A model generated the notes under the pieces. The model had not been told where the DNA came from. It saw only the letters and a list, made by a program, of their open reading frames with translations, and ran no database searches. Positions 9,155-17,349 of a stretch of DNA of 49,551 nucleotides are shown here, piece by piece. The DNA comes from Candidatus Poriferisocius aerobius. Its GTDB lineage: Bacteria; Actinomycetota; Acidimicrobiia; Acidimicrobiales; Bin134. Location of the stretch: contig JAPYOC010000101.1 of assembly GCA_028278955.1 (NCBI GenBank), positions 1 through 49,551 on the forward strand. The letters are read 5' to 3'. Position 1 is the stretch's first letter; the number at the start of each line of letters is the position of its first letter. The position numbers and the translations under genes are program-made.

Positions 9155-10534
9155 TTAGACATTTTTGATCTTTTGGAGTAATGCAGTGATTTGATTGAAC
9201 GTTTCGGGCTGAGTGTTCATTTGTTTCGTGATTTTCTGTACTGCGTGTATTGCGGTGGTGTGGTCACGGCCGCCAAAGATTCGAGCGATGTCAGGATAGC
9301 TGAGTTCTGTCAATTCTCTAAATATATACATTGAAATTTGACGAGCTTTTACTAGAGGGCGCTGCCGTCGCGGTCCGATAATATCTTCTATATCGAATCC
9401 AAAAAGATCGGAAGTAGCCTTCAAGATCACATCAGCAGTGACTGGTTGCGGTTCACGACGAGCTGTAATGTCTCGTAAAACGTATTGAGCTAATTCAAGG
9501 TCAAGATATTGATTATTGAAGCTAGAGTACGCAGTAACTCGAGTGAGCGCACCTTCAAGTTCGCGGATGTTGTCTTTGATATTACTGGCAATGAAGGTGC
9601 ATACTTCATCACTGATAGTAAAGCTAGATTGCTCAGCTTTTTTGTGAAGTATTGCTAGCCGTGTCTCAAGGTCTGGAGGTTGAATATCGGTCAAGAGTCC
9701 CATCTTGAATCTACTGGTCATACGATCTTCAAGTGTTGGGATTGCATCCGGAGGACGGTCACTGGTGATGACGATCTGTTTATTCACTTCGTGCAATGAG
9801 TTAAACGTGTGAAAAAACTCTTCTTGTAGACCTTCTTTCCCTTCAAGAAATTGAATATCATCAATAAGAAGAACATCAACTTCTCGATAGATTTTTTTAA
9901 AACTACTCAGATTATTTGTACGAATAGCATTAACAAATTGATTCAGAAAAGCTTCTGTCGATACATAGACAATTCTATTTATTGAATGTCTATGATTGTT
10001 GATATAATGATTATTTACATAGTGACCAATGGCTTGAAGCAGATGGGTTTTTCCCAGACCAGCATGACCGTGAATGAATAGTGGATTGTAGGATTGGCCA
10101 GGAGTTTCTGCTACAGAGAGGGCAGCAGCTAGGGCAAAGCGATTAGAGGGACCAGTGACAAATTTATCGAAGATGTAGTTGGGGTGGAGCGTACTGTTTA
10201 TTTTACTTGTGGAGTCAGAGTTATCTTTTTGAGAAACTATCTCTAATTGAGACAAATTGGGAGTATGAGAAGCACCATGGTCAGTATTTTGTTCTGCTGA
10301 TATCTTGAGTGTTACGTGATTAGCGTTTGAATTGGCCAGAGCATCCCGCAACAATGCAAAATATTCTCCTTCTAGACGGTCTTTGATAATTGTGCTGGGA
10401 ACTGTTAGTTCTAAAACGTTTTGTTCTAGAGAGGTTGCCTTGGCCGGGTTGAAAGTCGATTGCCAGACAGCATCGGGGACTTGAGTTCGGATGCTAGTGG
10501 CGCATGAAGACCAGAGAACTGTTGCTGACACCAT
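9155..10534 (-). CDS. dnaA: Chromosomal replication initiator protein DnaA
   Basis: DnaA is the AAA+ initiator that binds DnaA boxes and opens oriC. With the ATG at 10534 the protein has 459 residues. Domain I is WSSCATSIRTQVPDAVWQSTF. A polar domain II is followed by the AAA+ core with Walker A GHAGLGKT (156-163), Walker B VLLIDDIQFLEGK and sensor motifs. Domain IV ends with the DNA-binding signature GGRDHTTAIHAV. An in-frame TTG at 10576 would add 14 residues, but the ATG at 10534 has GGAG about 11 bp upstream and gives the usual DnaA N-terminus. The gene is markedly richer in A and T than its neighbours and uses AT-ending codons. Confidence 0.97.
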   Translation of the reverse strand: MVSATVLWSSCATSIRTQVPDAVWQSTFNPAKATSLEQNVLELTVPSTIIKDRLEGEYFALLRDALANSNANHVTLKISAEQNTDHGASHTPNLSQLEIVSQKDNSDSTSKINSTLHPNYIFDKFVTGPSNRFALAAALSVAETPGQSYNPLFIHGHAGLGKTHLLQAIGHYVNNHYINNHRHSINRIVYVSTEAFLNQFVNAIRTNNLSSFKKIYREVDVLLIDDIQFLEGKEGLQEEFFHTFNSLHEVNKQIVITSDRPPDAIPTLEDRMTSRFKMGLLTDIQPPDLETRLAILHKKAEQSSFTISDEVCTFIASNIKDNIRELEGALTRVTAYSSFNNQYLDLELAQYVLRDITARREPQPVTADVILKATSDLFGFDIEDIIGPRRQRPLVKARQISMYIFRELTELSYPDIARIFGGRDHTTAIHAVQKITKQMNTQPETFNQITALLQKIKNV

Positions 10535-10588
10535 TTTGGCGTTAACTCCAAGATTTTCAAGGCTTGTCGTCCACAAATGTTCATAACC

Positions 10589-10597
10589 TGTGGATAA
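10589..10597 (-). promoter_or_regulatory. Perfect DnaA box upstream of dnaA
   Basis: The reverse strand reads TTATCCACA, the exact consensus DnaA box, about 55 bp upstream of the chosen dnaA start. It lies in the dnaA leader or promoter region and suits autoregulation of dnaA by DnaA, or an upstream part of the origin. It is the only perfect match noticed in the region. Confidence 0.8.
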
Positions 10598-10891
10598 CTA
10601 GCGAACTTTTTCTTGCCCAACCGAGTTGACACCGGTCTCGACTGCGGCTCTGAACTCTAGCAGCCCCTTGCTGGCGGTGCATGGGCAACTGCAAGGTTTT
10701 CGCAGGTCAGAGGCTTGTGAGGAAGATGTTGCCAATGTCATACAAGTGGCAGCTGTGATGTGAAAAGCGGGGCTTTCTCTGAATTGGTTGCCGTAATGGC
10801 TGGTGAGGCCGTAGCGTAATGGGGATGCCGGGATATGGGAGGCGCCAACAGGACGGTCCCAGTGGATGGCACCCTGGCTTTGGAGGAACTT
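10598..10891. other. Divergent intergenic region between dnaA and rpmH
   Basis: This is part of the longest gene-free stretch in the window (357 bp from the chosen dnaA start to rpmH). It must hold the divergent promoters of dnaA (minus) and of the rpmH operon (plus). A small hairpin AAAGC-GGG-GCTTT lies at about 10764-10776. GTG and ATG codons between 10819 and 10891 give short frames in phase with rpmH, but the GGAGG immediately before 10892 marks the true start. No tRNA, repeat or further DnaA box is convincing here. Confidence 0.45.
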
Positions 10892-11026
10892 GTGAAACGC
10901 ACCTATCAGCCGAATGTGCAGCGCCGGGCTCGGCGGCACGGATTTCGGCATCGGATGGCGACAAGAAGCGGACGGGCTATCCTAAGCGCTCGCCGGCGCC
11001 GCGGCCGTAAGAAGCTGGCGGCCTGA
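10892..11026 (+). CDS. rpmH: 50S ribosomal protein bL34
   Basis: This 44-residue protein starts at a GTG preceded by GGAGG. The sequence [22 protein letters not shown] and the arginine/lysine-rich end [11 protein letters not shown] are diagnostic of bL34, a component of the large ribosomal subunit. It is the first gene of the plus-strand operon running towards parB and faces away from dnaA, the standard arrangement at bacterial origins. Confidence 0.97.
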   Translation: MKRTYQPNVQRRARRHGFRHRMATRSGRAILSARRRRGRKKLAA

Positions 11027-11367
11027 TCGAGCGGCTTCGAGGACGCTCTGCGTTCGCTCGGCTGCATGTCGAAGGTGTTCGCGTCAATGGTGGGTCGCTC
11101 TGGGTTCGGTACGCGCCGGAAGCCTTTTGTGGGGTGGCCAGGGTTGGCTATGCCATTCCCCGGCATGTGGGCTCGGCCGTGATCCGGAACAGGATCCGCC
11201 GGCGTTTGCGCGCCGCTATGAGAAGCATCGATCAGGAATCTCCCAGCGGGCTTCCCGCTGGCTTGTACATGATCGGCGTTCGCCGGAGTCGTGGAAGCTT
11301 TGCCTATGTTGAGCTGCGGATTTCGCTGGTAGCCTGCCTGTCGAAACTAGATCGGTCGGTGTCGTGA
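11023..11367 (+). CDS. rnpA: Ribonuclease P protein component (CTG start overlapping rpmH stop)
   Basis: This protein assists the RNase P RNA in maturing tRNA 5' ends. The frame contains the family signature [28 protein letters not shown]. Ahead of it is the expected N-terminal part [29 protein letters not shown]. No ATG, GTG or TTG occurs in frame between the stop at 11008 and a GTG at 11134, and starting at 11134 would discard about 37 conserved residues. The only plausible start is CTG at 11023, which overlaps the rpmH TGA as CTGA and gives a normal length of 114 residues. Its own stop overlaps the yidD start (GTGA). Confidence 0.85.
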   Translation: MIERLRGRSAFARLHVEGVRVNGGSLWVRYAPEAFCGVARVGYAIPRHVGSAVIRNRIRRRLRAAMRSIDQESPSGLPAGLYMIGVRRSRGSFAYVELRISLVACLSKLDRSVS

Positions 11368-11699
11368 CCACCGCGGAGTGCTCCGATAGGGCAGCGCAGT
11401 TGAGCTTGCCGGCTCGGGCTGTGAGGTTTTTGATCCTGGCGTATCAGTACCTGACCGCTCATCGACCCAGCCCCTGTCGATATGTGCCGAGCTGCTCGTA
11501 TTTCGCGCTGGAGGCGGTAGAGGTGCATGGCGCAGCGAGGGGGGCATGGTTGAGCCTGCGACGCTTGCTGCGGTGTCGTCCGGGGGCGCCGTCAGGCTGG
11601 GACCCCGTACCGGACTCGAGCGGCCGGCGAGCGCCCGACCCCACGCTTTGCCCGCGGGGCTCGGCAGAGCTCCCCGAGGCGCCTCGGGAGGCCAGGTGA
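11364..11699 (+). CDS. yidD: Membrane protein insertion efficiency factor YidD
   Basis: This 111-residue protein has the YidD core: FLILAYQYLTAHRPSPCRYVPSCSYFALEAVEVHGAARGAWLSLRRLLRCRPG, with the conserved cysteines of RYVPSCS and LLRCRPG and the final GWDPVP. YidD is a small inner-face amphipathic protein that aids YidC/Sec-dependent insertion. A C-terminal tail of about 25 residues is longer than usual. The GTG start at 11364 overlaps the rnpA stop by four bases, and yidC follows at once. Confidence 0.92.
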   Translation: MTTAECSDRAAQLSLPARAVRFLILAYQYLTAHRPSPCRYVPSCSYFALEAVEVHGAARGAWLSLRRLLRCRPGAPSGWDPVPDSSGRRAPDPTLCPRGSAELPEAPREAR

Positions 11700-11705
11700 T
11701 GCGAA

Positions 11706-12899
11706 GTGTTTGATGCTTTGTTCGACGGGCTCGCCTGGTTGTTGGCGATCTACTACACGGTGGGCCACAGCTATGGCATCGCCATCATGCTGTTCACGCT
11801 CACAGTGATGCTCATATTGACTCCGCTCACCTTCTACACCACGCGTTCCATGCTGCGGATGCAAACCCTGCAACCCGAGCTCAAGAAGATTCAGACGCGC
11901 CACCAGGGCGACCGCCAGCGGATGAGCGAAGAGACGATGCGCCTGTATCAGGCCAACAATGTCAATCCTTTAGGGAGTTGTCTCCCCATACTTGCCCAGC
12001 TTCCCGTATTTTTTGTACTATTTCGCCTCATTAGAGGTCTTACAAGACGAGTCAGCGATTTAGGGACACACGCGGGTTGGAGTGTGGTGCCCCGCAATAG
12101 GGGGGTTGTCTCTTCGCCTGATTTTTCCGAGAGGACGTTTAATCCCGAGTACCTGGCTCCAGACTCTGAATTGCGCGTCGCTCTGGAAAGTTCGACGGAA
12201 ATGAACTTCTTGGGCATGGACCTGTCGGCCAGTCTGACGGATGCCTTCCGAGATTCGTTTTCCACCGCGCTTCCTTTCTTGCTCCTCATCGTATTGATCG
12301 GGCTGACGAGCTATGTTCAGCAGCGCCAGATTGCCGGTCGTCGTGACCCAGATACGCCGATCAACCCACAACAGCAGATGATCATGAAGTTCATGCCTTG
12401 GTTCTTGCCGGTCATCTCAGTCGGTTTTCCTGCTGGTCTGAACCTGTATTTTGTGAGTTCGAATATCGTGAGGGTCGGACAGCAGGCCGTGATAACCCGC
12501 CGCGTCTACCGGCCTCACCAGGAACGTCAAGCCCTTGTCGAAAGCAAGGCCGATACTGAGGAGGATGAGGAGAAAGAGCCCCTCCGTCCAAGCGAGACTG
12601 CTGCTCGAGCTCGCCTGCCCGTCGCTGACCATGGTCGCCGCCGGCCCACGTCGCGGACACCGCCAAGACGGCGCCCCGACAGCCGCAGAACCACGAGAGC
12701 CTCGTCGGGCTCTCCAGTCTCGCCCCAAAAAACCAAAGAAGTCGAGACCAGGGATGCAAAAGCTCCCGCAGCTAAGACCGGCGGCACAAAATCGTCAAAA
12801 GCTACACCGGCACCGCGCCAGGCGAGCCGAACCACCCAAAAGGGTCATCAGTCGCACCCCACGGATCGGCGGCGTAGACGGAAGAAGAGGAGAAGGTAG
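11706..12899 (+). CDS. yidC: Membrane protein insertase YidC/OxaA
   Basis: This 397-residue insertase integrates membrane proteins alone or with SecYEG. The segments YGIAIMLFTLTVMLILTPLTFYTTRSMLRMQTLQPELKKIQ and ANNVNPLGSCLPILAQLPVFFVLFRLI are the conserved YidC core, with the hydrophilic-groove arginine in the first. Further helices are FLLLIVLIGLTSY and the last pair around FMPWFLPVISVGFPAGLNLYF. From about residue 275 on the protein is a long tail rich in Arg, Lys, Pro and Thr ending in RRRRRKKRRR, of the kind that can bind ribosomes. The start is GTG at 11706, after GGAGG. Confidence 0.95.
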   Translation: MFDALFDGLAWLLAIYYTVGHSYGIAIMLFTLTVMLILTPLTFYTTRSMLRMQTLQPELKKIQTRHQGDRQRMSEETMRLYQANNVNPLGSCLPILAQLPVFFVLFRLIRGLTRRVSDLGTHAGWSVVPRNRGVVSSPDFSERTFNPEYLAPDSELRVALESSTEMNFLGMDLSASLTDAFRDSFSTALPFLLLIVLIGLTSYVQQRQIAGRRDPDTPINPQQQMIMKFMPWFLPVISVGFPAGLNLYFVSSNIVRVGQQAVITRRVYRPHQERQALVESKADTEEDEEKEPLRPSETAARARLPVADHGRRRPTSRTPPRRRPDSRRTTRASSGSPVSPQKTKEVETRDAKAPAAKTGGTKSSKATPAPRQASRTTQKGHQSHPTDRRRRRKKRRR

Positions 12900-12901
12900 C
12901 C

Positions 12902-13831
12902 ATGGAGTGGCTAGAGGCTACTGGCAAGACAATCGCTCAAGCCGAGGAGGCGGCTCTCGATCAGCTCGGCGTTGACCGGAGCGAAGCCGAGTTTTCTGTT
13001 GTCGACGAGCCGAAGTCTGCTCTTTTGGGATTGCGGAGAACAGAGGCTCGAATCAGAGCGCGAGTTCGCCCGTCGCTCCCCCGTGAGCGAAAAAGCCGCA
13101 GTGGCCGCCCTGCCAGCAGCAGGGCTCGCACCCGAAATCGTCGGTCTGAGGGGGGAGGCTCAAGGGAGAATAAGAATACTGGTGGCCAAGGCGGCCAAAG
13201 CAGGAATCGGAGTAGCAAGCCTCAAGGTGGGGCGAGGCGATCTCCCGAGAAAGCGAAGAATTCACAGAATGGCAGCCGCAACGACAACCGGACCGGCAAA
13301 GATCGTCCATCAAAGACCCCGAGAGGGGACAAAACAAGGGAGAGCAAACCCATGGAAGACCCGATGAGCTTGGAAGAGCAAAGCAACTTGGTGGTTGAGT
13401 TTCTGGACGGACTGCTAGAGGCATTCGAATTGGACGCTGAGGTGTATACGGAACGCGTCGACGACGAGACCCTGGAAATGCGGGTGGAGAATGTGCAAGG
13501 TGTCGGCTTGCTCATCGGGCCTAAAGGCAGCACCTTGAGAGCAGTCGAGGACTTGTCCCGAATGCTGGTGCAGCGCAATTCCGACGGCAACTGCGAAGGA
13601 CGTATCCGGGTGGACATCGGCGGTTACCGCGAGCGCCGCCGGGCCGCTCTCGAAGTCTTCTGCGAGAAGATCGCCTTGGAAGTCAGAGAGAGCGGTAAAG
13701 AACAGCCGCTGGAGCCGATGAGCGCCGCCGATCGCAAGGTCGTCCATGACTTCGTCTCGGGGATCGAGGGCGTCAACACCGTTTCGGAAGGCCAGGAGCC
13801 TCGGCGCTGGGTGGTGATCACTCCCGATTGA
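12902..13831 (+). CDS. jag: RNA-binding protein Jag/KhpB (Jag-N, KH and R3H domains)
   Basis: This 309-residue protein begins with a Jag-N domain (MEWLEATGKTIAQAEEAALDQLGVDRSEAEFSVVDEPKSALLGL, residues 1-45). A long low-complexity linker rich in Arg, Ser, Asn and Lys follows (about 50-155). Then come a KH domain with the GPKGSTLRAVEDLSRMLVQR loop and a C-terminal R3H domain (RKVVHDFVSGIEGVNTVSEG, with EPRRWVVITP). The family binds RNA and affects cell shape and division in other bacteria. It begins two bases after the yidC stop, with AGGAGAAGG upstream. Confidence 0.95.
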   Translation: MEWLEATGKTIAQAEEAALDQLGVDRSEAEFSVVDEPKSALLGLRRTEARIRARVRPSLPRERKSRSGRPASSRARTRNRRSEGGGSRENKNTGGQGGQSRNRSSKPQGGARRSPEKAKNSQNGSRNDNRTGKDRPSKTPRGDKTRESKPMEDPMSLEEQSNLVVEFLDGLLEAFELDAEVYTERVDDETLEMRVENVQGVGLLIGPKGSTLRAVEDLSRMLVQRNSDGNCEGRIRVDIGGYRERRRAALEVFCEKIALEVRESGKEQPLEPMSAADRKVVHDFVSGIEGVNTVSEGQEPRRWVVITPD

Positions 13832-13855
13832 TCCGAATGTTTGGGGGCTTTACCG

Positions 13856-14500
13856 ATGGGCAAGACGAGTTCGTGGCCTCATAGTCCGGCACCGCAACAC
13901 GCCCAGCTCCCCCAGAACTCTCTGAGCCGCCGCTTCGGCCATGCTGAACGGTCGGTGCTGAGGGAAGTGCTCGGGCAGGCTCAAGAGCGGGGATGGATCG
14001 GTCCGCAGGCGATTGATCGACAGGTTGATCACTCACTCGGATTTGCCGGTGCTGCTGCGGCCGAGCCCACCGTTGCCGTGGATCTGGGGAGCGGCGGTGG
14101 TCTGCCCGCGCTGGTTCTTGTCGCGATCTGGCCGAAAACCCGGTGGGTGCTGGTGGAGTCTTCGCTGCCTCGGGCGGCATTCCTGGAGTTGCATTGCGCT
14201 CGTCTGGGCTGGTCAGAGCGCGTCGACGTCGTCCACCTCTCTGCTGAGCGGCTCGCTGAACGCGGGCGATATCGAGAAGCGGCCAATCTAGTAACCGCCC
14301 GCAGCTTCGGTCCTTGGGCTTCGGTTGTCAAAGCTGCTGCTCCCCTGCTCTGCCCCGGCGGAGAGCTCATTGTCAGCGCAGCCCCCGATGCAGCGCCGTG
14401 GCCAGCTGATTTCCTCTCAGTCCACGGCTTTTCCTCCGATCGCCTCACCCAGTCACCGCCTCGTTTCCACCGCGCCACACAACGAGGTTCCATCCTCTGA
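13856..14500 (+). CDS. rsmG: 16S rRNA (guanine-527-N7)-methyltransferase RsmG
   Basis: This 214-residue protein has the SAM-binding motif VAVDLGSGGGLPALVLVAIWP, then LVESSLPRAAFLELHCARLGW and VTARSFGPWASVVKAAAPLLCPGGELIV, as in RsmG (GidB). It methylates N7 of G527 in 16S rRNA. An upstream in-frame TTG at 13841 exists, but the ATG at 13856 has GGGGG at the correct distance. It lies between jag and the parS/parAB segment, the conserved position. Confidence 0.92.
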   Translation: MGKTSSWPHSPAPQHAQLPQNSLSRRFGHAERSVLREVLGQAQERGWIGPQAIDRQVDHSLGFAGAAAAEPTVAVDLGSGGGLPALVLVAIWPKTRWVLVESSLPRAAFLELHCARLGWSERVDVVHLSAERLAERGRYREAANLVTARSFGPWASVVKAAAPLLCPGGELIVSAAPDAAPWPADFLSVHGFSSDRLTQSPPRFHRATQRGSIL

Positions 14501-14523
14501 TTCACCGGTTTTGGCCGCTGCGT

Positions 14524-14539
14524 TGTTTCACGTGGAACA
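14524..14539 (+). promoter_or_regulatory. parS site (one mismatch)
   Basis: TGTTTCACGTGGAACA differs at one base from the universal 16-bp ParB binding site. It lies in the rsmG-parA spacer and should nucleate ParB on the chromosome for segregation. Confidence 0.88.
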
Positions 14540-14595
14540 TCAAAGGCGGGAGCGTGCTGCTGACCATTGCGTTCGAGCCGGTCCCGGTGCCGCGT

Positions 14596-14611
14596 TGTTT
14601 CACGTGAAACA
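14596..14611 (+). promoter_or_regulatory. parS site (perfect palindrome)
   Basis: TGTTTCACGTGAAACA is the perfect parS palindrome. It is 72 bp from the first site and about 50 bp upstream of the parA start, so bound ParB could also affect parAB expression. Confidence 0.96.
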
Positions 14612-14659
14612 TTGAGAGGGTGCTTGATACCGAGTTGGGAGTGGGGGAGAATAATCCCA

Positions 14660-15466
14660 GTGTCTCTTCATCAAGCCACGAAATCTGGGCCGTGCCGACT
14701 GATCGCGGTTGCCAATCAAAAGGGTGGTGTCGGCAAGACTACAACCACGGTCAACCTGTCGGCCTGCCTCGCCGAGATCGGTCGGCGCGTGTTGGTAGTC
14801 GATTTGGACCCGCAGGCCAATGCCACCACCGGACTGGGCATCGATCCGTTTGCGGGAGGTGTTTCCACCTACGATGTCTTGTTGCAAAACGGGACTATCC
14901 CAGAGGGCATCGTTCCAACCCAGATCGAGAACCTCTGGGTTGTGCCCTCCACCCTGGACCTCGCCGGCGCCGAGATAGAGCTCGTGCCAGCCTTCAACCG
15001 CGAGCGGAGACTCGAAGTCGCGCTTGCCGCGGTGTACAGCGAATTCGACTATGTCTTCGTGGACTGCCCTCCATCGCTTGGTCTGCTCACCGTCAACGCG
15101 TTGGCCGCCGCCCGTGAGGTAATGGTCCCGATCCAGTGTGAGTACTACGCGTTGGAAGGCCTCGGGCAGCTCATGAGAAACATCGAGTTGGTCCGCAACA
15201 GCCTCAACAACGATCTGGACATCTCTCTCATTGTGCTCGTCATGTATGACAGCCGAACCAAGCTCTCTGCCCAGGTAGCCTCAGAGATCCGCAGCTATTT
15301 CGGGGACAAGGTCTGTCGGCAGATGATCCCCCGGAACATTCGCTTGGCCGAGGCGCCGTCTCATGGCGCTCCGGTGATCGTTACCCATCCCCGGTCACGC
15401 GGTGCGCTGGCCTACCGTGAATTGGCCAAGGAGGTTGCCGATGGTGCGCTCGCCCGGGTTGGGTAG
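14660..15466 (+). CDS. parA: Chromosome partitioning ATPase ParA (Soj)
   Basis: This 268-residue deviant Walker ATPase moves ParB-parS complexes. The Walker A motif is KGGVGKTTTTVNL in the context IAVANQKGGVGK. VLVVDLDPQANATTGLG and VFVDCPPSLGLLTVNAL are the A' and B motifs. The frame is open from 14567, but that would place the perfect parS site inside the coding region. The GTG at 14660 has GGGGGAGA upstream and gives the normal ParA N-terminus. The end overlaps parB by 26 bp. Confidence 0.95.
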   Translation: MSLHQATKSGPCRLIAVANQKGGVGKTTTTVNLSACLAEIGRRVLVVDLDPQANATTGLGIDPFAGGVSTYDVLLQNGTIPEGIVPTQIENLWVVPSTLDLAGAEIELVPAFNRERRLEVALAAVYSEFDYVFVDCPPSLGLLTVNALAAAREVMVPIQCEYYALEGLGQLMRNIELVRNSLNNDLDISLIVLVMYDSRTKLSAQVASEIRSYFGDKVCRQMIPRNIRLAEAPSHGAPVIVTHPRSRGALAYRELAKEVADGALARVG

Positions 15467-16319
15467 AGGACTCAGCGCCCTCATCTCTGACCCCGCATCC
15501 CCTTCCGACGGCATTGGTTCGTTGTCGTATGTGGAACTCCCGCTCGATGCCATCTCAGTGAATCCTTATCAGCCGCGTGAGAGGTTCGATCAGGCATCTT
15601 TGAACGTGTTGACCGAGTCCGTTCGGGAGGTTGGCGTGCTTCAACCGGTACTGGTCCGCCTCAGCGCTGAGGGGAAGTATGAGCTGATCGCTGGCGAGCG
15701 CCGCTGCCGGGCCGCCCGGCTCGCCGGGCTTGACCGAATTCCCGCGATAGTCCGCACTGCGGAAGACGTCGAGGCTCTAGAGCAGGCCCTGCTGGAGAAC
15801 CTGCACCGCGATGACCTGAACGCGATCGAAGAAGCGGCCGCATGTCAGCAGTTGATCGAAGAATTCGGGTTTACCCAGGAGACCGTGGCCAAGCGATTGG
15901 GTCGAAGCCGATCGGCGGTAGCCAATTCAGTGCGCCTGCTGCATCTCCCCCAGGAGGTCAAGGCGCTGGTGGTGGCTGGTGCCTTGTCGGCCGGCCACGC
16001 CCGCGCGCTGCTCGGTGTGGCCAACGAGAAGCACTTGGTCAAGTTGGCGAAGAAGGCGGTGTCCGATGACTTGACGGTCAGAATGGTGGAAGAAGCAGTA
16101 CGGAAAATCGCCTCGGCAGCCAACGGGCCCAAACCACCGATCGAGCAACCAAGCGGCGCCGAGAGGGGAGCGGCGGTGTTGGAGTTGGAGAGTTTGTTGA
16201 GCGATCACCTCGATACCAAGGTGGATGTGACGCTGGGCAAGGGCCAAGGAAAACTGGTGATTCAGTTTGCTGATCTAGATGACTTGGAGCGCATCTATCG
16301 GGTGATGCTTCAGAACTGA
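15441..16319 (+). CDS. parB: Chromosome partitioning protein ParB (CTP-dependent clamp)
   Basis: This 292-residue protein binds parS and spreads on DNA. The N-terminus MVRSPGLGRGLSALISD is the ParA-interacting peptide typical of chromosomal ParB. The ParB/sulfiredoxin-like CTPase domain has ISVNPYQPRERFD and LIAGERRCRAARLAGL (the GERRxRA box), then ENLHRDDLNAIEEA. A helix-turn-helix follows (TQETVAKRLGRSRSAVANSVRLL). The ATG at 15441 lies inside the end of parA and has a perfect GGAGG. Its TGA abuts the stop of the convergent cwlM gene with no spacer. Confidence 0.96.
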   Translation: MVRSPGLGRGLSALISDPASPSDGIGSLSYVELPLDAISVNPYQPRERFDQASLNVLTESVREVGVLQPVLVRLSAEGKYELIAGERRCRAARLAGLDRIPAIVRTAEDVEALEQALLENLHRDDLNAIEEAAACQQLIEEFGFTQETVAKRLGRSRSAVANSVRLLHLPQEVKALVVAGALSAGHARALLGVANEKHLVKLAKKAVSDDLTVRMVEEAVRKIASAANGPKPPIEQPSGAERGAAVLELESLLSDHLDTKVDVTLGKGQGKLVIQFADLDDLERIYRVMLQN

Positions 16320-17318
16320 TCAAGCGGGTCGGGTTGCCCAGAAGGCGAGGCTGCTTTCAATGGAGCGGGCGAGGGGGTGCAGGCGGGCTTGGACCAGACC
16401 GGTCGGGCCGAGCAGACACTCAACCGCGGTCATGCGGGTATGGCGCAGGACGGGCAGGCGCATGCCCTGCATGTCGGCGTTGTCGATGCCCAGCGCAGCC
16501 GGAAGGCGTTGGCCCAAAATGCTGGCCAGACGCTGTCCGCCAGGGGACACGAATCCCTCGGTGGCAAAATAAGCCACCCGGCAGGCCACCCCGTCGGATG
16601 AGAGCAATCCTAGAAAGACGTCGACTCCTAGGCGGTTGGCCTCGCTGGCCTGTTCGGATTCGGGCCAGTCGCACGCTTCAGTGACAGTCGCTCCGGAGCG
16701 GCGCAACCCGGTTGCCAATTCCCCGGCTACGGCGGCCATGGTCTTGGCGGACGCGATCATGATGTGTCGTTCGGTCAGCTGCCGAGGAGTTTGCTGGAGT
16801 TTGGCTCGCTCTCGAACCGCCGCCGCGGTGGCCGGGGTGACCCGGGCGGACATCCGCATCAGGGTGCCGGTGGTGGTTTCTCCGCAAATGCCATCGGAAC
16901 TCAGCCCGCTGTTGAGTTGGAATTCTCGTACGGCTTCAGCGGTGTCGGGACCGAAAATGCCGTCTACCCGACCGGCATCGAACCCCAAAGATCCGAGTCG
17001 CAACTGCAACTCGGCGACATCGTCGCCCTGGAGCATGGGCTGGTTCAAATAGAGATGCCGTTTGCCGAGCGACCAGTTGGCTTCTTGCAAGGCGGTCCAG
17101 GTATGTGGCCCGCATATCCCGTCTACACTGAGGCCCCGGCTAGCTTGAAAGTCGGCGACTGCGGCGGCTGTTGCGGCATCGAAGCACCCGTGGGCCGACA
17201 GCGTCGGCGCAAAGCCTGCCGTTGTTAGTTGTTGCTGCAAGAAGGCGACTTTGTCGTTCTCGTCGCCTCGCTTCAGGACAGAGGGGTAATTGTCGGACAA
17301 GTCCTGCTCTCCTGCCAC
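16320..17318 (-). CDS. cwlM: CwlM-like protein: two peptidoglycan-binding domains and a degenerate amidase fold
   Basis: This 332-residue protein has two PF01471-type peptidoglycan-binding repeats (about 12-75, with CFDAATAAAVADFQASRGLSVDG, and about 88-155, with IFGPDTAEAVREFQLNSGLSSDG). A region then aligns in layout with amidase_3 domains. The zinc-binding motif DPGHGG is absent, and the later SIHxN motif is replaced by GLLSSDG, so amidase activity is unlikely. Its place beside parB and trxA matches mycobacterial CwlM (Rv3915), which is also non-hydrolytic and controls MurA in response to PknB. By analogy this one may regulate wall precursor synthesis in the cytoplasm; no signal peptide is seen. 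The start is GTG at 17318. Confidence 0.8.
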   Translation of the reverse strand: MAGEQDLSDNYPSVLKRGDENDKVAFLQQQLTTAGFAPTLSAHGCFDAATAAAVADFQASRGLSVDGICGPHTWTALQEANWSLGKRHLYLNQPMLQGDDVAELQLRLGSLGFDAGRVDGIFGPDTAEAVREFQLNSGLSSDGICGETTTGTLMRMSARVTPATAAAVRERAKLQQTPRQLTERHIMIASAKTMAAVAGELATGLRRSGATVTEACDWPESEQASEANRLGVDVFLGLLSSDGVACRVAYFATEGFVSPGGQRLASILGQRLPAALGIDNADMQGMRLPVLRHTRMTAVECLLGPTGLVQARLHPLARSIESSLAFWATRPA

Positions 17319-17349
17319 TCCCCCGCAGAGTTTGGGTGTCGGTGGGTGG

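Noticed and set aside
10535-10576. TTG start of dnaA at 10576
   Set aside because: It adds 14 residues not typical of DnaA and has no ribosome-binding site, whereas the ATG at 10534 has one.
14567-14659. Upstream extension of parA
   Set aside because: It would translate the perfect parS site; the GTG at 14660 has a good ribosome-binding site and gives a normal ParA.
16320-17318. Frame-disrupting deletion in cwlM to explain the missing amidase motif
   Set aside because: The frame is intact and the region looks uniformly diverged rather than cut, unlike the sharp junction in dnaN.
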